Shown in pieces: positions 41,976-51,101 of a stretch of 64,000 nucleotides of DNA. Position 1 is the first letter of the stretch, and each line of letters opens with the position of its first letter. Source of the stretch: Glycomyces niveus (GTDB taxonomy: Bacteria; Actinomycetota; Actinomycetes; Mycobacteriales; Micromonosporaceae). The position numbers and the translations under genes were made by a program. The stretch is from contig NZ_JAGFNP010000009.1 of the NCBI RefSeq assembly GCF_017592475.1, positions 124,001 through 188,000 on the forward strand. Reading direction: 5' to 3'. Below the pieces are notes generated by a model, which worked only from the letters and a program-made list of their open reading frames with translations, ran no database searches and was not told where the DNA came from.

Positions 41976-43043
41976 GTGATCGTTTGCGAAGCCTGCGGCA
42001 CGGCCGCGAACCCGCAGGACCGGTTCTGCGGCGTCTGCGGCGAGTACCTGAACTGGGAAGAAGATACGGATTCGGCGCCTGAGGCGACCGCGGGTGCCAT
42101 TGTGCCGCAACGCGGTCCGAACGCGGAAGCGCCGGTGCGGCCCGTCCCGGGCGATCCTGCGCGGCCCGCAGGCCCCCAGCCTGATGCGGCGGTCCCGACG
42201 CAGCCGACCGTGCCTCCCCTCGGCCCGGATCCCGCCGCGCAACCACAGCAGACCGGCCCGAACCAGACCCTCGAAGACGCCGCCATTCCCGCGCAACCCG
42301 CGCCCGCTCCGACCGGCATCGCCTGCCCCTCCTGCGGCATCGACAACGACCCGAGCCGCCACTTCTGCCGCTCCTGCGGCACCGCGCTCCGCCAGACCGC
42401 GCCTCCCGCGAAGGAATCGTGGTGGCGGCGCTGGCGACGCCGCCGCAAGGAGCACGCCGCGGGCTTCCGCCGCAAGCCGCGCCGCAAGTTCCATATCAGA
42501 CGATTCGTGCTGGTCTCGCTCATCGTCTCGGCCGTGCTGCTGCTCATCGTCTTCCTCCCGGCGCTCCCCGTCTCGCACCCGTGGCTCGAGAACCTGCGCG
42601 ACCGCGTCTCCGAGGCGAAGCCGGTGTCGCCCAGCACGATCAGCGCCTCAAGCGAGGCGACCAGCGCCGAGTTCGCCTTCGACGGCATCTCCAACGAGTA
42701 CTGGGCCCCGGATCTCGCGGGCGAGGGCGTCGGCGAATGGATTCAGGCCGACTTCACCGAGCCGGTCCGCCTCGTCTACCTGATCGTCTCGCCCGGCGTC
42801 GCCCGCGACCAGGAGGCCTTCCTCGCCCAATCCCGCCCTGAAGAGATCGAACTGCGCATGTTCACTGAGGACGGCGGCGCGGTCACCGAGACCTTCACCC
42901 TCTCCGACTCGGCCGAGCCGCAGACCATCGAACTCGGGGTCAGCGACGTGACCGCCGTGCGCCTCACCATCCTCGGCGCTTACGGTCACGAAGAGGGCAA
43001 GGCCGTGGCCATCGGCGAACTGGAGTACTTCATCCGAGGCTAG
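41976..43043 (+). CDS. Zinc-ribbon membrane protein with discoidin-like glycan-binding domain
   Basis: A 355-residue protein. N-terminal zinc ribbon (C4, C7, C18, C21), Pro-rich linker, a second zinc ribbon (CPSCGIDNDPSRHFCRSCG, about 113-131), a strongly basic patch (WWRRWRRRRKEH), one transmembrane helix (about 173-193) and an extracellular F5/8-type domain (ISASSEATSAEFAFDGISNEYWAP... GVGEWIQADFTEPVRLVYLIV). It begins 12 bp after the preceding gene, so the two are one operon. Topology resembles the membrane proteins described next to Streptomyces CIS and could couple envelope stress to firing; this is inference. Confidence 0.78.
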   Translation: MIVCEACGTAANPQDRFCGVCGEYLNWEEDTDSAPEATAGAIVPQRGPNAEAPVRPVPGDPARPAGPQPDAAVPTQPTVPPLGPDPAAQPQQTGPNQTLEDAAIPAQPAPAPTGIACPSCGIDNDPSRHFCRSCGTALRQTAPPAKESWWRRWRRRRKEHAAGFRRKPRRKFHIRRFVLVSLIVSAVLLLIVFLPALPVSHPWLENLRDRVSEAKPVSPSTISASSEATSAEFAFDGISNEYWAPDLAGEGVGEWIQADFTEPVRLVYLIVSPGVARDQEAFLAQSRPEEIELRMFTEDGGAVTETFTLSDSAEPQTIELGVSDVTAVRLTILGAYGHEEGKAVAIGELEYFIRG

Positions 43044-43110
43044 GAACGAGAGTCGGCGGCCCGGCGGCATCGCCGCAGCGCGGAGTCGGCCTAGCGAAGC
43101 AGCCGCACGG

Positions 43111-43614
43111 TCATGAGTCCGGGCGTCGTCTTCCCTCTTGCGCGGCGATCTCGAGCTCGTACGACGTCTCGCGCGGTGCGGTGAGGAGCGGTTTCGGCAA
43201 GGCATAGTCGACTTCGTAGACGCCTTCCTCGCCGTCCCAGGTCTGCTCCGCGACAGGTTCGCCGTTCAAACGGATGGTGACCGCGGTCGACCCGCCCGTG
43301 TGGCGGTAGCCGACTCGGAGCGCCTGACCGGCCTGATCGGGGTCGTTCAAGACGAGCGACATCCGCGCGACGGTGGAGCGCGCGCGGCGGCCCTGGGCGT
43401 CGGCCGATACCTCGGTGGCCTCGTCGCGGAAACCGTGATCGGTCTCGGGCTGCTGCTCGCCGAGGGGCCCTTCGCGAGTGACGACCTTCTCCGGGGCCGA
43501 GTCGGCGATGATCGGGACGTAGGCGAAGCCGAACAGCTGGCCGGCGGGAACGTGTCCAGGGCGGCGAGAGCGAGGCAGGCGCCGCCGCGCTTGCGGCGTA
43601 CCCGCACCGATGTT
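43111..43614 (-). pseudogene. Probable decayed gene, GH127/DUF1680-like C-terminal remnant
   Basis: An open frame of 167 codons with no ATG or GTG until residue 85. It reads GHVPAGQLFGFAYVPIIADS, then LRVGYRHTGGSTAVTIRLNGEPVAEQTW and VYEVDYALPKPLL, the strand pattern of the C-terminal domain of beta-L-arabinofuranosidase-type (DUF1680) proteins. A signal-peptide-like start (MDETSVRVRRKRGGACLALAAL) exists in another frame at 43620, suggesting a frameshift or deletion that removed the catalytic part. Similarity was judged by eye, so the family is tentative. The segment from 43362 to 43111 alone could be translated as an 83-residue protein. Confidence 0.4.
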
Positions 43615-43779
43615 TCATCCATGTCCACCGTTGAAATGACCATCGACAGGCACGTCACGCGCTCGTATCGTCGTAGCCGTCCGCATGAGGAGCCGAGTAT
43701 CGTCCTGTCGAGGCTCCGACCGCGCTCGCGGACCCGCCGGTTGACGCCGCCGGAACGACCGACCGCAAGGAGCCGCGAC

Positions 43780-45060
43780 GTGACACCCGACCACCTTCCC
43801 GCACGCCTGGCGATGACCCTCTGGGACTTCTCCTGGTACGTGCGCACCGGCCCCGGCGAGCCCTTCGCCGACCTCGACGCCGCAGTGGCGCGGGCCGTCG
43901 ACCTCGGCTACAACGCGGTGCGCATATGCGCGATGCCGTTCCTGCTCTTCAAATCCGGCGTCGACACGAGCGCGCTGCGCCTCGAACCGCTCGGCGGGGC
44001 GGGGACCGGCGACGGGTACGGTTCGCGCGTCCGCTGGTACGACGTGCGTGAAGCCACCGTGGTCGACGCCAAGGCGCACCTGCTGAAGCTCGCGCGGGCC
44101 GCCGACCGGCACGGCGTCAAGATCATCTCCTCCTCGTGGGAGTACCAGCAGAGCCCCGCCTTCGCCGCCGGCCCGGCCTGGTATGAGGCCCTGCACGCGG
44201 TCCACCCCGACGACCGCATCATGGTGCTCGCCGAAGCGCAGGCCGACCTCGTGGACTTCCTCGCCGAACACGGTCTCGCGCATGTAATCGCGTGCGTCGA
44301 GCCCCACAACGAGGTCCAGATCGGACATCTCACCGCCGGGCTGCCCGGCAAGGAGGACGCCGTTGTGGAACTCCAAGGCCGCCTCGAAGCCGGCATCGCC
44401 GCGTTCCTCGCCCGCCACCCGGACGTCCTCTGTGCCCCCAACTACGGCGGCGTCCCGATCGGGTCCCTGCGCGGCCTGCCGCGCAACGCGACCGCGCTGG
44501 CCTTCCACCCGTACGTCTACGGCGTCCTGGACGACCTCATCGAGGAGTTCGGGCTGCGCCGCGACCCGGCGCGGTTCCCGCAGGAGAAGGCCGACGCCGA
44601 ACTGTTGAGCGCCGACGCGCCGTCGCTCGCCGAGTGGCGGATCCCCGAGGCGCACGCCTGGAAGCTCAAAGCCTCGATCATGCAGCCCGCCGAGATATAC
44701 GTGCACGACTGGTGCGACCCCGGCAAGTTCGACCGGTACCTCTACAACGGCTATGGCGCGCAACGGATCGCGATGGCAGGCCGCCTCGCGGACTGGATCG
44801 ACGTGGCCGCCGACCACGCTGCGCGCATGGGCGTGCCGGTGTACTTCGGCGAAGGCTGGGTCGGGTACACGCCGCGCGACGGCGACTTCGAGGAAGGGCC
44901 CGTCGGAGCGCAGATCTGCCGCGACGCGGTCGCGCACTCGGTGCGGGTCGGCGCTTGGGGCACGGTCGTCTGCTCGAACGCCGCGCCGCAGCACCCGATG
45001 TGGGCGGACGAAGCGCTGCAGCGCGAATGCAACGCCGCGTTCCTCGCCTCCGCTAGATGA
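43780..45060 (+). CDS. Cytosolic TIM-barrel glycoside hydrolase-like protein
   Basis: A 426-residue protein of the cellulase-like superfamily (GH5/clan A fold). It opens LAMTLWDFSWYVRTGPGEPFADLDAAVARAVDLGYNAVRICAMPF, the first barrel strands. ACVEPHNEVQIGH supplies the likely acid/base in a PHNE context equivalent to the NE motif, and VPVYFGEGWVGYTP supplies the likely nucleophile E. No signal peptide. GTG 43780 has AAGGAG 8 nt upstream. Substrate is unknown; a decayed carbohydrate-active gene lies just before it on the other strand. Confidence 0.72.
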   Translation: MTPDHLPARLAMTLWDFSWYVRTGPGEPFADLDAAVARAVDLGYNAVRICAMPFLLFKSGVDTSALRLEPLGGAGTGDGYGSRVRWYDVREATVVDAKAHLLKLARAADRHGVKIISSSWEYQQSPAFAAGPAWYEALHAVHPDDRIMVLAEAQADLVDFLAEHGLAHVIACVEPHNEVQIGHLTAGLPGKEDAVVELQGRLEAGIAAFLARHPDVLCAPNYGGVPIGSLRGLPRNATALAFHPYVYGVLDDLIEEFGLRRDPARFPQEKADAELLSADAPSLAEWRIPEAHAWKLKASIMQPAEIYVHDWCDPGKFDRYLYNGYGAQRIAMAGRLADWIDVAADHAARMGVPVYFGEGWVGYTPRDGDFEEGPVGAQICRDAVAHSVRVGAWGTVVCSNAAPQHPMWADEALQRECNAAFLASAR

Positions 45061-45064
45061 CAGG

Positions 45065-45096
45065 GGCGCCGGGCCCGCCCTGGCGGGCTCGGCGCC
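45065..45096. terminator. Bidirectional terminator hairpin
   Basis: GGCGCCGGGCCCGCC against GGCGGGCTCGGCGCC (one mismatch) in the 40-bp gap between the convergent glycosidase and mycoredoxin-like genes. Confidence 0.75.
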
Positions 45097-45100
45097 GCCG

Positions 45101-45367
45101 TCAGTTGAGGATCGACAGCTCGCGGAGTTTCGCCTCGACGTCGGCGTTGCTCGGCTCGACCTGGTGGGTCCCGTCCGGGTAGACCACTACGGGGATGTTC
45201 GTGCGGCCCGAGATGCCCTGCGCCTCGGCAGCGGCGGCCGGATCGGCCTCGAGGTCGACGTAGTCGAACGCGACGGCGAGCTCGGTGAGCTGCCGCTTCG
45301 TGCGGCGGCAGTCCCCGCACCACTCGGCCCCGTACACCCGGAGCGCTGCGCCCGTTTCGTCTGCCAT
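45101..45367 (-). CDS. Glutaredoxin/mycoredoxin-like protein
   Basis: An 88-residue thioredoxin-fold protein with the active site C17-G-D-C20 in AEWCGDCRRTKRQL and the cis-proline stretch RTNIPVVVYPDGT. Actinomycete mycoredoxins reduce mycothiol mixed disulfides in the cytosol and usually carry CxYC or CGDC. It ends LRELSILN like small glutaredoxins. Single gene, upstream of and co-directional with nothing close. Confidence 0.88.
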   Translation of the reverse strand: MADETGAALRVYGAEWCGDCRRTKRQLTELAVAFDYVDLEADPAAAAEAQGISGRTNIPVVVYPDGTHQVEPSNADVEAKLRELSILN

Positions 45368-45467
45368 GTCGGCACCTGCCCTTCTGTCGGTGTGGAAGGG
45401 TACGCCTCGTGAGGGGCTGACACCAAACTTGCCGGCCGCGCGAGGCGGGTTGCGTGCGGGACAGTCC

Positions 45468-48400
45468 TTAGGGCCGGAGCCGGAGCGCCTTGTGCGTGGG
45501 TCGGAAGCCCGCCGTCTCCAGCAGTGGGGCGAGGGGCGAGGACAGGGCTGAGGCGTCGTTGACGCGTTCGATCGAGAGTGGGCCGGTCGCGCCTGAGCGG
45601 GCTGCGTCGGCGAGTGCGTCCACCGCCGCCCGCAGGCCGGTGTCAGAAGCCGCAGTTTCGCCTGCGGGCCAAGCGGTCAGGGTCCTGCCGCCGCGTTCGA
45701 GGTAGAGGACGAGCGCGCCGTCGACCAGGACCACCAGCGAGCCGGCCTTGCGGCCCGGCTTGTGGGCCGCGCCCGAAGGCGGCTCGGGCCAGGGGAGCGC
45801 GGCGCCGTACGCGTTGGCGGGGTCGGTCGCGGCCAGGACCACGGCGCGCGGTTCGCCGGGGCGGTCGAGTTCGGCGGCCGCGGCGCGCAGGCGGTCGACG
45901 GCGCCGTTCGCGGCGAACTGGGCCGCGCCGAGGCCTTCGACCACATAACCGCGGCGGGCCTTGCCGGACTCCTCGAAGACCGAGAGGACCCGGTAGGCCT
46001 TCGCGAAACCGCCCTCGACGTCTTCGGCGGCCACCGCGCCGCGCGTGACCACGCCGTGCCGGTCGAGGAGCGCCGTCGCGAGGGCGTGTGCGCGCACGGT
46101 CGCATCGGTTGCGGGCGTGGGCAGGAGCGACCAGCGTCCGGCCACCGTGGGCATGACGGCGATCCCGGTCCCGGCGCGGAATTCGCGCCAGCCCGAGCCG
46201 ACGCCGGGGGAGTAGCGCCCGCGCGGGGCGGTGCGCTTGGCCCGGTGCGCGGTCGCGCCCGGAGCGCTGCCGGAGCCGAGGAACGCGCGCAGCGGGGCGA
46301 GCGTGTCATTGGTGACGCGCCCGGCCCAGGCCAGGTCCCAGAGTGCCGCGGCGAGCTGCGCCTCCGACGCCTCGGGGTGCTCGGCCCGGACCTGTTCGGC
46401 GAGCTGGCGGAAGAACAGACCGAAGCCGCCGCCGAAGGCATCGAGCAGAGCACTGTGGAGCGGACTGCCGTCGAACGCGGCCGCCTCGGGCAGGAACAGC
46501 GGCGCGGTCTCGGCCGGGTAGAGCGCGATCCAGCCATCAGTGCCCGAGAGTGCCCCCGCCCCGGCCCACAGGACCTCGCCGGAGGCGGTGAGCTCGTCGA
46601 GCATCACCGGGCTGTAGTCGGCCACGCGCGCGGGCAGGATCAGCTTCTCCAATGCGGATGCCGGTACCGGCACGCCCTGCAGCTGCTCGACGGCGCGGGC
46701 GAGACCGTCGACGCCGTGCAGACCGCCTCCCACGTGCTGCCACTCGGGCAGGAACGAGGCGAACGCCGCCGGGGCGACGGGTTCGAGCTCTTTGCGAAGG
46801 GCCGCAAGAGAACGGCGGCGCAGGCGGCGCAGCACCGCAGGGTCGCACCATTCGCGGCCCTCGCCGCCGGGCCGGAACTCGCCGCCGACGAGGCGGCCGT
46901 CCGCCGCGAGGCGCTGCAGGACGCCTTCGGCGACGGCGGTCCCGAGACCGAAACGGGCGGCGGCGTCCCCGGAAGTGAAGGGGCCGTGGGTGCGGGCGTA
47001 CCGGGCGAGGAGGTCGCCGAGCGGGTCGGCCACGGGCTCGAGGAACGCGGCCGGGACGTCGGCGGGCAGCTCGACGCCGAGGGCGTCGCGGAGGCGGCCC
47101 GCGTCTTCGATTGCGGCCCAATGGTCCTGGCCCGCAATGTTGACGCGGCAGGCCCGGCCCGCGGCCTCGAGTGAAGCGGCCCAAGCGGTGTCCGCGCCGC
47201 GTTCAGCCAGTTCAGCGTCGGTGAGCGGGCCGAGGAGGCGCAGGAGGTCGGCGACGCTCTCGGCGTCCCGCGCGCGACGGTCTTCGGTGAGCCACTGCCG
47301 TTCGCGCTCAAGGGATTCGAGCGCTGACGGGTCGAGCAGCTCGCGCAGTTCGGCCTGGCCGAGGAGTTCGCCGAGCAGACGGGCGTCGAGCGAGAGTGCG
47401 GCCGCGCGGCGCTCGGCGAGCGGCGTGTCGCCCTGGTACATGAACTGCGCGACGTACCCGAACAGGAGCGACCGGGCGAACGGCGAGGCCTCCGGGGTCG
47501 CGACCTCGATCAGGCGGATGCGGCGGGCCTCGATGTCGCCCATGAGCTCGGCGAGGCCGGGCACGTCGTACACGTCCTGGAGGACTTCGCGGACGGCCTC
47601 GAGGATGATCGGGAACGACGGGAACCGGGAGGCGACCTCGAGCAGCTGCGACGACCGCAGCCGCTGCTGCCACAGCGGTTGGCGCTTGCCGGGTTGGCGG
47701 TGCGGCAGCAGGAGCGCGCGGGCCGCGGCCTCGCGGAAGCGGGAGGCGAACAGGGCCGAGCCGCTCACGGCCTCGGTGACGATGTCGGTGATCTCGCCCT
47801 TGTCGAACGCGAGGTCGGAGGGGTCGAACCCGAAGTCCTCGGTGTCGGGCAGGCGCAGCACTAGGCCGTCGTCGTGGTGCATCAGCTGAGGGTCGACGCC
47901 GTGGCGTTCCCGAAGGCGCGCACCGAGGGCGAGCGCCCACGGCGCGTGCACCCGCGCCCCGAACGGGGAGTGGACGACCACGCGCCAGTCGCCGAGCTCG
48001 TCGCGGAACCGCTCGACCACGATCGTGCGGTCGTCGGGCACGTGCCGGGTGGCCTCCCGCTGCTCGTCGAGGTAGGCGAGGGCATTGCGGGCGGCGAAGT
48101 CGTCCAGGCCCGCCGCGTTGAGGCGGCGGTGCGCTTGATCCTTTGGGAGCGAAGCGATCTCGCGGGTGAACGCGCCGAGGGCGCGGCCGAGTTCGAGCGG
48201 TCGGCCGAGGGTGTCGCCGATCCAGAACGGGAGTCGGCCGGGCACGCCGGGCGCGGGCGAGACCACGACGCGGTCGCGGGTGACCTCCTCGATGCGCCAA
48301 GAGGAGGTGCCGAGGGAGAACACGTCGCCGACGCGCGACTCGTACACCATCTCCTCGTCGAGTTCGCCGACGCGGCCGCCGCCGCGCTTCGGGTCGGTGC

Positions 48401-50057
48401 CCGCGAGGAAGACCCCGAAGAGGCCCCGGTCGGGGATGGTGCCGCCCGAGGTGACGGCGAGGCGCTGCGCGCCCGGCCGGGCCGACAGGTTCCCGGTCGT
48501 GCGCTCCCACACCAGGCGCGGGCGCAGCTCCGCGAACGCGTCCGACGGGTACCGCCCCGCCAGCATGTCCAAAGTGGCCTCAAAGGCGGATTCGGGGAGC
48601 GACGCGAACGGCGCGGCGCGGCGGATGGTCGCGAGGAGGTCGGACACGGACCAGTCGTCCATCGCGCACATCGCCACGATCTGCTGCGCGAGCACGTCGA
48701 GCGGGTTCGCCGGGACGGTGAGCGCTTCGATCGCGCCCGCCCGCATGCGTTCTGCGACCACCGCGGACTGCACGAGGTCCCCGCGGGTCTTCGGGAAGAA
48801 CACGCCCCGCGAGACCGCCCCCACCTGGTGCCCGGCCCGGCCGACGCGCTGCAGCCCCGACGCGACCGACGGCGGGGCCTCGACCTGGACGACGAGGTCG
48901 ACCGCGCCCATGTCGATGCCCAGCTCCAGACTGGAGGTGGCCACGACTGCCCGCAGCCGCCCGGACTTCAGGTCCTCCTCGACCTGCTTGCGCTGCTCCT
49001 TCGAGATCGAGCCGTGGTGGGTGCGGGCCAGCAGCGGCGGCGCGCCCGGGGTCGCCGAGGCGTTGCCCATCAGCGCGGCCGGGCCGTGGTCCTCCGGCAG
49101 GCTCCGGCCGGTCCGCCGCTCGTACTCGATCTCGTTGAGCCGCCCCGAAAGCCGCTCGGCCACCCGGCGGGCGTTCGTGAACACGATCGTCGACTGGTGC
49201 TGCTCCACGAGGTCGGTGATGCGCTCCTCCACATGCGGCCAGATCGACCCGGCCGAGCGGGCCTCGGCCGCCGCCGAAGCGCCCGCGACCGGCGCGCCCG
49301 CGAGGTCGCCCATGTCCTCGACCGGCACCACCACCGACAGGTCGAACACCTTCGCGGACGGCGGCTGCACGATCGCGACGTTCCGCTGCGGGGACAGGAA
49401 CCGCGCCACCTCCTCGACCGGCCGCACGGTCGCCGAGAGGCCGATCCTGCGGGCGGGCCGCGCCAGCAGCGCGTCGAGCCGTTCCAGCGAGATCGACAGG
49501 TGCGCACCGCGTTTGGTGCCCGCGACCGCGTGGACCTCGTCGAGGATCACGGTCTCCACGCCCGCCAGCGCCTCCCGCGTCTTCGAGGTGAGCATGAGGA
49601 ACAGCGACTCGGGCGTGGTGATGAGGATGTCCGGCGGCCTGAGCGCGAGCGACCGCCGCTCGGCGGGCGGCGTGTCGCCCGAGCGCACCCCGACCTTGAT
49701 ATCGGGCTCGGGCAGGCCGAGCCGGGCCGCTTCGGCGCGGATGCCCGCGAGCGGGACGGCGAGGTTGCGCTCCACGTCGACGCCGAGCGCCTTCAGCGGG
49801 GAGATGTAGAGGACCCGGCAGCGCCGCTTCGGCTCGGCCGGCGGCGGCGCCGACGCGAGGGCGTCGAGCGCCGAGAGGAACGCCGCGAGGGTCTTGCCCG
49901 ATCCGGTCGGGGCCACGACCAGGACGTCCTTCTCTTCGGCGAGGGCCTGCCACGCGTGCTCCTGCGCGGGCGTGGGCGCGTCGAACGCGGCCTTGAACCA
50001 CGCGGCGGTCGCGGGCGAGAACCGCTCGAGCGCGGACTTGCGTGGAGCACGGGCCAT
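45468..50057 (-). CDS. lhr: Lhr-type ATP-dependent DNA helicase
   Basis: A 1529-residue superfamily 2 helicase, full length for bacterial long Lhr. Motif I is APTGSGKT near residue 50, motif II ILDEVH, motif III LSATV, motif VI QRVGRAGHQ; the Lhr-specific DEAD-associated domain follows (to about 870), then winged helix domains and the long C-terminal extension (about 870-1529) found only in Lhr. Lhr unwinds 3'-tailed duplexes including RNA:DNA and is linked to damage repair in mycobacteria. ATG 50057 is used; the open frame continues upstream only as an antisense of the nfo gene. Confidence 0.96.
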   Translation of the reverse strand: MARAPRKSALERFSPATAAWFKAAFDAPTPAQEHAWQALAEEKDVLVVAPTGSGKTLAAFLSALDALASAPPPAEPKRRCRVLYISPLKALGVDVERNLAVPLAGIRAEAARLGLPEPDIKVGVRSGDTPPAERRSLALRPPDILITTPESLFLMLTSKTREALAGVETVILDEVHAVAGTKRGAHLSISLERLDALLARPARRIGLSATVRPVEEVARFLSPQRNVAIVQPPSAKVFDLSVVVPVEDMGDLAGAPVAGASAAAEARSAGSIWPHVEERITDLVEQHQSTIVFTNARRVAERLSGRLNEIEYERRTGRSLPEDHGPAALMGNASATPGAPPLLARTHHGSISKEQRKQVEEDLKSGRLRAVVATSSLELGIDMGAVDLVVQVEAPPSVASGLQRVGRAGHQVGAVSRGVFFPKTRGDLVQSAVVAERMRAGAIEALTVPANPLDVLAQQIVAMCAMDDWSVSDLLATIRRAAPFASLPESAFEATLDMLAGRYPSDAFAELRPRLVWERTTGNLSARPGAQRLAVTSGGTIPDRGLFGVFLAGTDPKRGGGRVGELDEEMVYESRVGDVFSLGTSSWRIEEVTRDRVVVSPAPGVPGRLPFWIGDTLGRPLELGRALGAFTREIASLPKDQAHRRLNAAGLDDFAARNALAYLDEQREATRHVPDDRTIVVERFRDELGDWRVVVHSPFGARVHAPWALALGARLRERHGVDPQLMHHDDGLVLRLPDTEDFGFDPSDLAFDKGEITDIVTEAVSGSALFASRFREAAARALLLPHRQPGKRQPLWQQRLRSSQLLEVASRFPSFPIILEAVREVLQDVYDVPGLAELMGDIEARRIRLIEVATPEASPFARSLLFGYVAQFMYQGDTPLAERRAAALSLDARLLGELLGQAELRELLDPSALESLERERQWLTEDRRARDAESVADLLRLLGPLTDAELAERGADTAWAASLEAAGRACRVNIAGQDHWAAIEDAGRLRDALGVELPADVPAAFLEPVADPLGDLLARYARTHGPFTSGDAAARFGLGTAVAEGVLQRLAADGRLVGGEFRPGGEGREWCDPAVLRRLRRRSLAALRKELEPVAPAAFASFLPEWQHVGGGLHGVDGLARAVEQLQGVPVPASALEKLILPARVADYSPVMLDELTASGEVLWAGAGALSGTDGWIALYPAETAPLFLPEAAAFDGSPLHSALLDAFGGGFGLFFRQLAEQVRAEHPEASEAQLAAALWDLAWAGRVTNDTLAPLRAFLGSGSAPGATAHRAKRTAPRGRYSPGVGSGWREFRAGTGIAVMPTVAGRWSLLPTPATDATVRAHALATALLDRHGVVTRGAVAAEDVEGGFAKAYRVLSVFEESGKARRGYVVEGLGAAQFAANGAVDRLRAAAAELDRPGEPRAVVLAATDPANAYGAALPWPEPPSGAAHKPGRKAGSLVVLVDGALVLYLERGGRTLTAWPAGETAASDTGLRAAVDALADAARSGATGPLSIERVNDASALSSPLAPLLETAGFRPTHKALRLRP

Positions 50058-50234
50058 GGCGTCAATGGTGCCCCGAACCACCGACAAGCTCTGCGCGCTT
50101 CGGCGAACCAGTCGGTGCGGGCGTCGGCGCGTGGCGGCGGACGAGCTTGCGAATGCGCTGCTCTGGTGGCTCTGCTTTCCGTTACGCTGGGCGGTTGCGG
50201 GGCGGATGGGACGAGCTGTCGGGGGGAATGTCGG

Positions 50235-51101
50235 ATGGGCAGGCGTAAGAAGGCGGTGGACCACAAGGTCGGCGCGCACGTCCCTGTGGGAGGCGGCCTG
50301 GTCAAGCGCGGGATCGCCAATGCTATCGAGTTCGAGGTCGAGGCGTTGCAGGTGTTCATCGGCTCGCCGCGCGGCTGGGCCCCGCCCCGCCTGGACCAGG
50401 GGGTGGCCGACGACTTCCGGGAGCAGTGCGCCGAACGCGGCTGGCCCGTGTACCTCCACGCCGCCTACCTGGTGAACCTCGCCTCGCCGGTGCCCGAGAC
50501 GGTGGAGAAGTCGGTCGAGAACCTCCGGGTCGCGATGGAGTCCGCCGCGCGGATCGGCGCGCTCGGAGTCGTCGTGCACGCCGGATCGTCGATCGACGGC
50601 GACCGGAGCGCCGCCCTGCGGCGCCTCGCGCCCGTGTTCCGCACGGTCCTCGCCGACGCCTCGCCCGCCGTCCGGCTCCTGGTCGAGCCCACCGCGGGCG
50701 GCGCCAATTCGATGGCGTCCACACTGGCGAGCGCCGCCGAGTACCTGGACGCCGTCGGCATCGCCGAAGTCGGCCTGTGCCTCGACACCTGCCACATGCA
50801 CGCCGCGGGCGAGCACCTGGCCGACCGGGACGGCTTCGAAGCATCGCTCAAGGCGCTGAACGCCGCCGTCGGGCCCGGCCGGGTCGGGCTCATCCACTTC
50901 AACGACAGCAAGGACCACATGGACTCCCGCCGCGACCGGCACGAGGCCCTCGGCGAGGGCCTCCTCGGCGACGAAGGGCTCAAGGCCGTGGCGGCGAGTC
51001 CGTCGCTGGCCGGTGTGCCGCTCATCGTCGAGACGAACACCCAGGCCCGCGATGTGGCCCACGCGAAGGGGCTGCTGGCGGAGATCGCCGCAGGCGCATG
51101 A
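50235..51101 (+). CDS. nfo: Deoxyribonuclease IV (AP endonuclease)
   Basis: A 288-residue endonuclease IV family protein: KVGAHVPVGGGLVKRGIANAIEFEVEALQVFIGSPRGW at the start, metal-site motifs VYLHAAYLVNLASP, VVVHAGSS, VEPTAG, CLDTCHMHAAG, HFNDSKD and the terminal VETN. It cuts abasic sites using three zinc ions. ATG 50235 is preceded by GGGGGG; it is divergent from lhr by 178 bp, suggesting joint control of two DNA repair genes. Confidence 0.93.
   Translation: MGRRKKAVDHKVGAHVPVGGGLVKRGIANAIEFEVEALQVFIGSPRGWAPPRLDQGVADDFREQCAERGWPVYLHAAYLVNLASPVPETVEKSVENLRVAMESAARIGALGVVVHAGSSIDGDRSAALRRLAPVFRTVLADASPAVRLLVEPTAGGANSMASTLASAAEYLDAVGIAEVGLCLDTCHMHAAGEHLADRDGFEASLKALNAAVGPGRVGLIHFNDSKDHMDSRRDRHEALGEGLLGDEGLKAVAASPSLAGVPLIVETNTQARDVAHAKGLLAEIAAGA

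Noticed and set aside
43138..43779. N-terminal extension of the TIM-barrel glycosidase
   Set aside because: The upstream codons are antisense to the decayed gene; the GTG at 43780 has a good ribosome site and starts the barrel.
47874..50234. Plus-strand extension upstream of nfo
   Set aside because: The open frame is antisense to lhr; endonuclease IV homology begins at the ATG at 50235.
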